Positions 24,894 through 33,958 of a stretch of DNA of 38,693 nt are shown here, piece after piece. Under the pieces are notes generated by a model. That model saw only the letters and a program-made list of their open reading frames with translations. It was not told the DNA's origin and did not search any database. Origin of the DNA: Saksenaea vasiformis B4078 (taxonomy: Eukaryota; Mucoromycota; Mucoromycetes; Mucorales; Saksenaeaceae); NCBI GenBank assembly GCA_000697055.1, contig JNDT01002241.1, positions 1 to 38,693 on the forward strand, written 5' to 3'. Both the position numbers and the translations under genes were made by a program. How positions within the stretch are numbered: position 1 is the stretch's first letter; the number at the start of each line of letters is the position of its first letter.

Positions 24894-25933
24894 GCTAGGT
24901 AGTGGATGAATGGAGTGTGATTTGGACCTAAGCAATAGGGTTCCGTGCGATTCCTGTATATGAATCATAATTAACGATGGAGGAAGTGATGTGAACGAAA
25001 AGAAAAGAAGAAAAACGACAGAAACAAAGACTTTCTAGGAGCTTATAAACAATTCGGCTTGCCTTGGTGAAAGCCTATAGGCGCAAGAATATTTATATTA
25101 CCTGCGTTTCGATAAAACCGAGAACAAGGTATTCCTTTTTCGTAGTTGCTGAACTCCAAAAAAATGACCATAGATTCGCCATTATTGGCTGACATTCGAA
25201 GATCCACTACAAAGCAACCTCTTGAACAGTTATGATTTCCATTCGATTTCTACAGAGCAACCGTGTAATATTTTAACGCTGTGCTATGTACCTCTTTCTA
25301 CAGTAAAGCATGTGTAACCAAACGTGCTTCATTACAATGATAATTGTACTATTGAGTATGGTTGTCATGCTGGTTGTACAGTCCTCCACAAAGGTAATCG
25401 ATTGAATATTCTTGTCACAAAAGGACTTTATTGATACCGAAACATGTACTCGCTTACTCATTGTCTAACAATAAGAAATTCTGTTTGCCCTGGCTATCTG
25501 CAAGTCATATAGCGAGGAGTCGATGTATAGGACGCACGAGGCAAGCAGATCCTCCGAAAAGGTACCTGATTACATCACCGCGCGTTTATATTTATTGGGG
25601 TTTGGCTTACTCACAATCTCCCACCGACATACCCCAATCCCCGCAGAGGTGATATAATTAATTCAGCGATCTACGACCTGTGTATATGACACTGTAACAA
25701 ACATATCAGAGTGCTGTTCTTTTCAATTCGAATCAATGTCAACTTATACATTGTTACTTTATAGGGATAATGTAAGTTTTAGCGATAAGTAATCCGAAGT
25801 TATAACAGCACAAAGTCTACCATAGTCCCAAATTACAGTTTTTCACAAAATGAATGTCGCAAAGAAAAGAAAAAAATTGTCGTTAGCGAGCTACAAAAAT
25901 GGAAATCGGTATTTGTGATACTTACAACATTGT
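24894..25933. other. Intergenic stretch
   Basis: The left end is the promoter and 5' UTR of the coiled-coil gene. The remainder is A/T-rich with no supported gene; open frames such as 25273-25461 (-) and 25431-25652 (+) have no domain. The right end borders the first Fanzor-like relic. Confidence 0.4.
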
Positions 25934-26137
25934 CTAACCGTCGCGAGCTTCTGTTGCTCGGATTATTTGATTTTCGACATTCGCAGACAGGACATATGGA
26001 CGTGAGTTTGTGAATGCCTCTTCGACGTTGACCACAATTAAGCGTCCATGAGACTCAGCGCTTTCAGTATGGTAGGCGATCATTGCCATCCAACGCTGGT
26101 GTATTACCGAATGCAGATAATATCTTGATTCAGACAT
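25934..26137 (-). pseudogene. Fanzor (TnpB-like) nuclease relic, copy A
   Basis: On the - strand this frame contains ESHGRLIVVNVEEAFTN, which matches FHGRLIMVNVRNGFTS of the relic at 26776-27076 at about 10 of 16 positions. In that relic the segment leads directly into the TnpB/Fanzor zinc ribbon. Here the expected Cys are missing in the main frame, but the +1 frame over the same bases gives ICPVCECRKS, so a frameshift has separated the two parts. The piece then stops at 25934. It is a short degenerate copy with no RuvC-III motif left, inverted relative to copy B and about 0.6 kb from it. Confidence 0.5.
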
Positions 26138-26589
26138 TGGACAGCATCACTTTCCTCAATTACATGCGGAAATGGGTGTTGGCGGATGTTTGTAATATGC
26201 TTGCTCTCGTCAACCAGTTTGATTTATGCAAACCTGTCTCATGGAGCCAATAAAGTTTAGCGTAATGCAGGAGCGACAAAGTAGTATGGTTCTAGCTAAA
26301 CCATGTTTACGCTTTTTAAATGATGATAACAATTTAGGATAACGACTTTTAAGCAGGAGCATCCGCTCAGTTGGCAACTCTACGATATCAGATCGAAGTG
26401 TGAATTTGTTACTTGCTGCAAACAGGTGTGAGAAAGCTGTTCTGATTTATCATTCTATTCTTTTCTTATGTATCACTTCATTCTTTTCTCTTTTCACTCT
26501 CACGTTCTTTCTTTGCTAACAAGACAGATGTCCAGAACTGTGCGTGAATTCATAAGAAGAAAAAATTAGAAAAGCAAAGACGGCTACTT
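26138..26589. other. Spacer between the two Fanzor-like relics
   Basis: No gene is seen. The 450 nt are A/T-rich, with T/C-rich text near 26450-26520. It may contain the lost upstream parts of either relic beyond recognition. Confidence 0.35.
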
Positions 26590-27076
26590 GAAGAAGCTGA
26601 AAATGCAACAACTGATGATGAACAGCCCCGTAATTTTTTTTGGCTTTGCTTCAAGTCGTCCATCTGACCTGCATTCTTTCAAGCTCCCAAACGGCAGAAG
26701 CGAGGGTAAGGTCGACAGACTAGGAGACGGCAAATTTGGAAGAAGCCCTATGGCCAAGCCAGGACTCTCAGAAAGTTGCTGAAGAGGGCCGAGTTCCATG
26801 GACGTTTGATTATGGTCAATGTCAGGAACGGATTCACCAGCCAGGTCTGTAGTACGTGCGGTCATCAAGGCATGGAAAATGTAGAGATCGACGATTCGAA
26901 ATTGCATAACGTAGCAGTCTGTAACAACTGTTCACGTATTTGGCAGAGATATCAATGCCGGTCGAAACATTCATACCTTGGCAATGCTGTCCATTCTTGC
27001 CGACCATACGCTAGACTCACGTTCCACGTGTCCTGTGACAAGCAGTATGGAAGAGCAATATATTCATGTTACATGA
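26590..27076 (+). pseudogene. Fanzor (TnpB-like) nuclease relic, copy B, with zinc ribbon
   Basis: From about 26740 the + strand reads as the C-terminal part of a TnpB-like protein: a Lys/Arg helix, HGRLIMVNV, then the zinc ribbon TSQVCSTCG (Cys codons 26848-26850 and 26857-26859) and its second half VCNNCSRIWQ (26920-26922 and 26929-26931). One base is then missing or gained near 26945: the main frame runs on without sense, while the next frame reads RDINAGRNI (Asp codon 26948-26950), the final RuvC motif of the family, and continues to TGA at 27074-27076. The upstream RuvC-I and -II parts are not recognisable. In eukaryotes such proteins are Fanzors, RNA-guided DNA endonucleases carried by transposons. 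This copy is dead. Confidence 0.68.
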
Positions 27077-27514
27077 CAAAAAAAGACTAAGATGTTACAC
27101 TGAGATAACCTGAAATTCCCTTTTTTCTTATTCCCTTTGTTAATGTACGCTAGCAACTATACCGAAGCGAAGAAAGCATCAGTAAATGGGTGAATTGAAA
27201 GCCTTGCTTTTACACCTAGAAGACTAAGGGCACATGGCGGGAGTGCTATCGAAACATCGTTTGTGTCAAATAAAAGAACCCTGTATTTCGCACGTATACG
27301 ACATGAAAGAAATACAGGACTCCAATTTTAGTTTGAGGTTGTTACAATTAAGGCACCTGCTAAGTAGATGGGCTCTGCACCCATGAGGTGTAATGAGGCC
27401 ATGAATAAATGCCCATTCAGAAGAAAAGATGAAGGAAAAGGTAACTCCAATTTTCTCGAGGGAAGTACTAGCAATAGTCTATTAAGTTTATTGCTAACCC
27501 TTTGGAGTGTATAC

Positions 27515-27554
<40 letters not shown>

Positions 27555-28075
27555 GCACACACGCACACGTACATCCGGGGGAACTCACGTGTCTGTTGAT
27601 GATTGCATGAATTTTTTTTTCATTTGCGCAAGGCCCAAAAAAAGTTCCCATGGCTCTTTCCCTTTCCATTCGCATCCCCTTCTCCACTATTACCACTATC
27701 ACTACCACTATTATTTTGTGTCTCGACTTTTTATAGCTTCTTTCTCCTTCTTCGTTCTTTCTCTCTCTATTACACTTCTTCCCGTCTGTTTTTGTTACTT
27801 CTTTTTTTCTCTTGTGTGTGCGTGTGCGTGTTACGTCCTTGCTTCCTTTTTATATACTCTGTATCTTTTTACTTCTTCAAGTGGTCTATTTCTTCTGACA
27901 AGTAGGGTCAAGTACGAGGGAACCTTCTTGCTTTTTGAATCTCTTGCCGATCGGGTTCAACGGCACTGTGTTCGAAAAGAAAAGAAGTTTATCCGCTCAA
28001 CTACAACTCAAGAATACACCCTACCGTCATTCCATCATCACTTGACTCCTTCTTCTCTGTTCTTTCACTTTGCTA
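27077..28075. other. Upstream region of the casein kinase gene
   Basis: This gene-free kilobase holds a CA microsatellite (27513-27568) and a long C/T-rich region on the + strand (27600-27900) that ends close to the kinase start codon. This is likely promoter and 5' UTR. Open frames here come from the repeat and the pyrimidine bias. Confidence 0.45.
27513..27568 (+). repeat. (AC)n microsatellite
   Basis: A dinucleotide repeat with a perfect core of 16 AC units (27521-27552) is flanked by AC/GC variants. A related TG-rich patch lies at about 27813-27832. It sits some 500 nt before the casein kinase start codon. Such alternating purine-pyrimidine DNA is length-variable and can adopt Z-form. 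Confidence 0.95.
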
Positions 28076-29794
28076 ATGACAACTCTGCAAGCCATTCAGA
28101 AACCACCTTCTACAAAACGCAACCCCCATCCCGTAAAGAAAAAACCTCCATCACCCACAACTGTTCTCGACAACTCTTCGCTCGATAGTACAAGTACAGA
28201 GCTTAGCACAAATAGCAAAGATGTCATTGTTGGTGAACAGTGGCTTGTTCTCGCAAAGATTGGTGAAGGCTCCTTTGGCGAAGTATTTGAAGGTTTGTTT
28301 CTCACACATTTTCTCATACCATAATAATTATTCTTGTGTAGCCCGAGACATTGACATCGGACGACATTATGCAATTAAGCGAGAATCTCGCCTGATACGA
28401 GTTCCGCAAATGAAGCACGAAAGTGTCATGTATGACGTTTTGGCTGCTGGCCGTAAGTTGACCATCTCTTTTATTTATGCCTTTTTAAGCATGATCTTCT
28501 CTTTTCTAGCTGGTATACCTCAATGTCATTGGTACGGCCAACACGAAGAATTTGACTGCATCGTGATTGATCTCCTGGGTCCCAGTTTAAAACAATTACG
28601 TCAGGCAGTAGAAACCATTCCTCTAGATATTATGGTAGATTTGGCCTGCCAAATGGTAAACCGTGTTGACTTTTTTTTGGCCATGTTTGTTTATTCATCC
28701 CACTTCAGGTCATTATCCTGGAACATATTCATCAGCGCGGATTAGTTTTTCGGGATGTCAAACCAGACAACTTTTTGTTTCCCGCATCTTGCCAGTTACC
28801 GGACCCCGAAATTTCCAATGAACGTTCGCCGCTCGATTGCCGTGACGTGATAGAACAGTGGGGAACAACAAAACTGTACGTGGTTGATTTTGGTCTGGCA
28901 ACTTGGTGGCGTAATCCTACTACCAACAAACCCTTTCCTGAGAATAAAAAGAAGATCCGAAACAAGACGGGCACTGCAAGATATGCATCGTTGAACGTTC
29001 ATCGAGGTAAAACAAATGCCAGACGAGATGATATCGAAAGTCTGGGTTACTTGATACTGGATCTGGCTCTCGGCTCACTACCATGGACTGGGATCCAAGC
29101 ACGTAATTCCAAAACTGGCTGGGACAGGATACGTGTTTTGAAGGAAGAGACTGTAATGAGCGAGCTTTGTGCAGACTTACCCCGAGGTTTCCTTGAATTC
29201 GTGGAATATGCCAGAAGACTACGCTATTATGACAAACCTGACTATGATTACCTGAGACGCTTACTCAAAGGATCTCTGAACAAAAACAGACTTCCCCCAT
29301 CCTTAAGATCTCCCTTTGACAGAGAAATCATGCATCAGAGTAATAGTAGCCTGTCCCATAACGGATCTAAATACAATAGTCATCCACGGTCGCGACCCGT
29401 GGCCTATCAATCCAAAGGTGCTCGGCGCGCCGACCAACCAGAGGATGTGTTCGTGATGGACGACCTTGCCCATGAGCTGCCCTCGATCGATAACAAACAA
29501 CCACCCAACAACAGCAACAACAACAACCATCCTAACCGTCGTCGACGCAATAGTCACAGAAAACCGACAGAGATTGGACGGCATGAGCGGGAACGATCTG
29601 CTTCGTCCTCATCATCTCTTCAACGGCCGATGTGGAGAACCCGACAACAGAATACGGTCGGTTGGAATACCCATAAGCGTGAGAGAACACAATGGAATCC
29701 TAAAGTCGAATGGGAAAGAGAACACCATGTCATCACCGAGTCGTGGGGAGAAAACAAACCAGATAGGATATGGATGAAAGACCAATGGTTTTAG
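28076..29794 (+). CDS. Casein kinase I family Ser/Thr protein kinase
   Basis: Four exons join in frame: 28076-28292, 28342-28452, 28510-28655 and 28709-29794, giving 519 residues. After a basic, Pro/Ser-rich N-terminus (1-52), the kinase domain shows the Gly loop GEGSFGEV (63-70), Lys85 in the AIK motif, LLGPSLKQL, the catalytic loop FRDVKPDN (171-178), DFG (217-219), and the CK1 hallmark ARYASLNVHRG in place of an APE motif, then RRDDIESLGY. It belongs to the CK1 family, whose members act in vesicle traffic, nutrient signalling, ribosome maturation or cell-cycle control; the subfamily cannot be fixed here. The C-terminal 200 residues are low-complexity (Asn, Arg, Ser, Trp) without a clear prenylation motif. 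Confidence 0.92.
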
Positions 29795-31216
29795 CACTAG
29801 GATCAAGAATAATATTTCCCACCCATCTCTTTGTTCCGTTATGCACGTTGTAAGAATCGCATTCGTTGCTGAGAAATGAGTCGTTCCCAGTGAGATATTG
29901 AGCGCCAACTAACTCCGCATGGTGTGGGTGATGCATATTGCACTCCGCTTTTGATCGGAACTCCAAAACTCATACTGCCTTAAAAGGGTCTGACCGCAAT
30001 ATCAAACGTGTCAATTTTTACAATAGCTTAGTTGCCAGCATGATGATGAACAATGGAGAGTTCTCTTCCACCCTTATCGACCAATGGGTGAGAAATACCA
30101 TAAGAAAAACCGAGGTTCCTAAAAAGGGATTGCTAAAGAAACATATGTCTTACATTTTTTTGCTACCAGTTCTGTTAGCACTGAGGAAATAGGAAGTACG
30201 AGACAAGTGAACTTGCAATTTGTAGCTAGATTATTTAAATCTTCAGATGGTCAAAGGAAGGCCAAGTCTTTTAGAGGCCACCATTCAACATTTTCTCGCA
30301 GGTGATCCTGATCGTGTTGCTGTTCCTTCATAAAGTGGCATCACATTCTCCACGTATCTGTGTAGGTTGTCCCTTTCTTTAGAATTCGCGCACAGCAAAA
30401 TGAAAGGTGTCTCTCAAGTCCAAGAGAAGATGTCTCGTGAACTAGTAACCTCTTTCATGCGATCCTTTGGGAAAAGCCAACTTTTAGCCAATGAGATCCA
30501 GCCGTCGTCATAATTAATTAACGTAAGGATGATATACGGCCGCTTGGTTAAAGCTCTCGTTTGCCCATCGGTAGATCGAAATCAGAGATACGTACGGCGA
30601 CTATGCCATATCCAAGAGATCGCAACAAAGGTGCAACGAACCGAAACGATCATTACTGCCTGATAATAGAAACACCTCCAGAAATATATTTTTGCAATAA
30701 GTGACGTGAAACATACGTATACGCGAGATCCATGGGATTTTGGGACTTCTGGAGAATACGTTTCCCTTTCTGGGATGTTCATGACAGATGCACGTGGAAA
30801 TCCACATCGCTATCAAGATGTATGGAGCTTCAAGCGGATGATGACGGTGGAGGAGATAGAAGAAATTACGGAGAATGTCTGCAAGGATGCTTGGAGAATG
30901 CTAGACAACTCGCACTGTTTCGATTTGTGTGCAGATAAGGAATCCAAACGTGATTTCAGCTAGAATCTTCATATCCTGTAGGTATGGAGTATGATAGATA
31001 GAAATCCTTCTTTCATATGGAAAATAAAGATACATGATAAAGTCTGCCATCCGCTCCCCCGCCCTGTCTTGATTCAAGAAGATGGATCTTTAGTGGGCAA
31101 CACGATTGCAGCATTCTGACTTCATATTCCAAGTCCGACGGATTTACTGCAGAGGAAAAAAAAAAGACCGCGCGCTTCACACACGGTGATGTCTAAGCCG
31201 CCACAGGGCGTACAAA
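29795..31216. other. Gene-poor stretch with decayed frames
   Basis: The left part is the 3' flank of the kinase gene. Two + strand frames have protein-like text: 29938-30192 (84 aa) and 30706-30963 (85 aa, with EEIEEITENVCKDAWRML). A third, around 30246-30520, is interrupted by stops. No domain was recognised and no splice model joins them cleanly; they may be one decayed gene or mobile-element remnant. The region before 31217 is the SET gene promoter. Confidence 0.3.
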
Positions 31217-32043
31217 ATGAGTGTGTTTGGCTCCCGCGCAGGAAAAAAGAAAAGAGGCGCACCTATCGTTTTGTTCATGTCCCACACTATTACCACCACA
31301 TCGGAAACTTCCATTAATGTCATTGAATCGCTCGTTCCTACCGCACCAACGGAAGATCCACTGGCATTTGTCGGCGATAAACGAAGTGGTGATGTCATGA
31401 TGGATGATCAAGCGCGCCTGAAGCGGCGGACAACAGAAGGTCATCAACCGATCCTTCACGAAACACATAAACGTACGCAGAATCATGGACGTAGTTCAAC
31501 GCAACCTCGATGGCATAATCAATCATACATGCTTTTCCTGGCTTTACGGCAACATCCTGATCAATGTCTTCCTCGTACGGAACTCATCAAGGCTGCTTTA
31601 GCCATGGACAAGAAGATCAGTGAAGAGCGCCATTTGCCTAAAGTATTTCGAGGCAAGGTGAGACAGAGAGAAAGAGTAAGAAAAATTACACAGAAGAATG
31701 ACGGGTTACAGTAGACACCCATGAATTCTGCGTCCGCTATTCTGACCAACAACAGTGACCGATACTTTATACCTTTCCGGCCAGATGGTAGTCGGTCGAT
31801 GCATTTCAAACTGGCCTATGAGCCCGGTAACTTTTCGAAAGCCGTACAAGAGTACCGAAAGTGGGAGAAAAAACTAGCAGAACACGACTGGCCATACTGC
31901 TTTGGCGTACCAAAAGAATCTGCAGTAGCCGTGACCGAATTTGATACGTTTATTGCTCGTCGCAAAAGCAAGCAGGAAGAAGATGCTGCTACCACTCTAC
32001 AGATAGAAAATGGGAAAGAGCAAGTTCCACCACCACCACCACC

Positions 32044-32078
<35 letters not shown>

Positions 32079-32578
32079 AAGACACAGCCACAACAAAAGA
32101 ACAGGTGATTGATCTCAAGGATCTTGATCTGACAAATGTTCCGACAGCTTGGACGGACATCCTGCGTGTGGATGAATCCAGAATTCCTGGGGCAGGCAAA
32201 GGTTTGTTTGCTACACGACGCTTGCCCTACAATACACCGTTGGGATTTTACTTTGGCGTTCCGATGACAGAAGATGAGTTTGATTCGCTCAAAGATGGTG
32301 TGGGCCGTGCATCGGAGTACTCGATGATGTATCGCAAAACCGTGCTGGACGCGACAAACGAAGAAGGTTACCCTTACACTGATCCTAATGGTGAAATGTA
32401 CTGCCCTTTTCATTTTATGAATGAAACAAACGAAGCAGGTGCCAATATGGTTTTTTTGGAAGGTGCTATTGTTAACCAAGTGATTTGCTGGACAAAACGG
32501 GATATTGAAGAAGGAGAGGAGTTGCTAGTATGGTACGGTCGGGATGTAGATCGACATTGGGATGCAAGTAAAAAATAA
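31217..32578 (+). CDS. SET-domain protein, PRDM-like
   Basis: Two exons (31217-31657 and 31715-32578) give 434 residues with a 57-nt phase-0 intron. The N-terminus has a basic NLS-like GKKKRG. Residues about 105-200 look like a small helical or winged-helix domain (YMLFLALRQHPDQ, SDRYFIPFRPDG). A linker with 11 Pro then 6 Ser (252-268) follows. The SET domain spans about 297-426: GAGKGLFATR at 306-315, the Asn-containing HFMNETNEAGANMVF, and ELLVWYG at 416-422. The last motif and the absence of the usual NHSCxPN text resemble PRDM-type SET domains. No pre-SET or post-SET Cys clusters are seen. Such domains methylate lysines, often on histones; activity is not assured. Confidence 0.82.
32027..32077 (+). 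repeat. In-frame (CCA)11(TCA)6 trinucleotide repeat
   Basis: Inside the SET gene, 11 CCA codons (Pro) are followed by 6 TCA codons (Ser). The repeat is perfect in each half and in frame, so its length can vary without a frameshift. It lies in the linker between the N-terminal domain and the SET domain. Confidence 0.95.
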
Positions 32579-32959
32579 ACGTGTAGATGCCATCTTGTTT
32601 TCTGTTCTTTCATAAGCAATCTCCATCTCTAGGCTTATCTAGTACTTCTATCGCGTTGGCTGAAGAGCCTCTGTGTGTTACTTTGGCAAATGCTAAGAAT
32701 GAGAAGCGATTGTGTCGAGCAAAAGACTACTCCTAATCCACGGGTTGTGCTGTTCCTATCGACAGCATTTTCCCTGTCCATCTTCGTACCAAACACTGAG
32801 TATTCATTTAAAAATTGTAGATAGGCATGATTTCCTTAGCACGCGACATGTATAATTGAAACAGCGACATCACTTTCTAGAAATGCTACACACAGAATGT
32901 ATCGATTGAAAAAAGGGGCATATATGGGAATTTCTAAAAAGAAAATCAAGGGTATAAAA
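32579..32959. other. Shared 3' region of convergent SET and RGS genes
   Basis: These 381 nt between convergent stop codons contain no open frame of note. They are A/T-rich and must carry both transcript 3' ends. Confidence 0.45.
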
Positions 32960-33958
32960 TTAGTTCTTCTTGTCATCATGACAACATTTTAAATCAGAAC
33001 GAGCGTGGAAGAAAGAGGTATGTGGCAGTTCAGGAAAAAATGAAACAAAGGAATGACCGACAGGTGAAGGAGAGGAAGGGCTGGAGGTATCCGTAGAAGT
33101 GCTTGATCGAGAACGTGATAGCATAAATTTTGGTCGTTCTTCTCCGTTTGTGTTAATACTGCTCAAACTATTATCGCGCTCCATCGTTGGCGACGTTTGA
33201 GGTTGATTTGGACAACGCCATCGCGGAGGTGAGTGTGATCGTGTACGAAATCGAAACGAGGAAGTGAGTTTGCGGAAGAAGGTAGAAGAGGAAGAGGTAA
33301 TGGGAAAAGGGAAATTAGACCCATGATCCGCCATTGGTGGCGGCGGTGGCTGGCCAGCAGCAGCTAGGGTTCGTCGTTGTTCTTCTTCTTCTTCTTTTTC
33401 GCGTGTAGTCAAGACAGCAAGGCTATTACTTCGTGGACGGTGGTTTATGGCACATAATCCAGCTTTGGTTGCCGATGTAAGCCTGTCGGGGTCCGTTGCA
33501 AATGGGATGAAGGCACTGATTCGTAGTAGTTCGACGACGGCAGCACACGCAGGCATGAGCAGAGCGGGATGGTAGAGTTGATTCTCTCTACACGATTGAA
33601 GGAGGCTTTGACGCATTTCACAAGGTATATTGATTTCCTGGATCGCGTCGGGAAAAATAAATTGTTGCAAGATATCCTCGAATTTGGCTTTCAGGGTCTC
33701 GAACCCTATCCGTTGCTCTGGATTTAACAAGTCTTGCTGACGCGCACAAAAGTCAAATTTAGATCCACCAAAATACTCCTTGGCAGATCGTCTGTAATCT
33801 TCGACAGCCAGATAAAACGTAAGGTTCTCAATACAGTACGTCTGTTCGAGGTACTGCACAAAGTCCCGTAAACTGTATGGACTGGGGCTCTGATTTTGCA
33901 GGACCATTTCTAAAGTCAACCCTTCAGGTAACCCTCGTCTCTCTAAAGGCGCTGCCAT
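32960..33958 (-). CDS. RGS-domain protein (regulator of G-protein signalling)
   Basis: One uninterrupted frame of 332 residues begins at the ATG at 33958. An RGS box spans about residues 22-165: SLRDFVQYLEQ, then NLTFYLAVEDYR near the start, and the closing helix text around ILQQFIFPDAIQEINIP. RGS boxes speed GTP hydrolysis by heterotrimeric G-alpha subunits at the plasma membrane. The C-terminal half is disordered: a Glu run, a Pro run, many Ser/Arg residues and SP sites that could be phosphorylated. It ends with a Cys pair (DLKCCHDDKKN), a possible lipid-attachment site. There is no transmembrane segment. No G-alpha gene lies in the window. Confidence 0.85.
   Translation of the reverse strand: MAAPLERRGLPEGLTLEMVLQNQSPSPYSLRDFVQYLEQTYCIENLTFYLAVEDYRRSAKEYFGGSKFDFCARQQDLLNPEQRIGFETLKAKFEDILQQFIFPDAIQEINIPCEMRQSLLQSCRENQLYHPALLMPACAAVVELLRISAFIPFATDPDRLTSATKAGLCAINHRPRSNSLAVLTTREKEEEEEQRRTLAAAGQPPPPPMADHGSNFPFPITSSSSTFFRKLTSSFRFRTRSHSPPRWRCPNQPQTSPTMERDNSLSSINTNGEERPKFMLSRSRSSTSTDTSSPSSPSPVGHSFVSFFPELPHTSFFHARSDLKCCHDDKKN

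Noticed and set aside
27502..28188. 228-codon + strand frame beginning with a His/Thr run
   Set aside because: Produced by the AC microsatellite and pyrimidine-rich DNA; overlaps the true start of the casein kinase in another frame.
33695..33712. Perfect B-box-like GGTTCGAGACC on the - strand
   Set aside because: It lies inside the RGS coding frame and no tRNA structure surrounds it.
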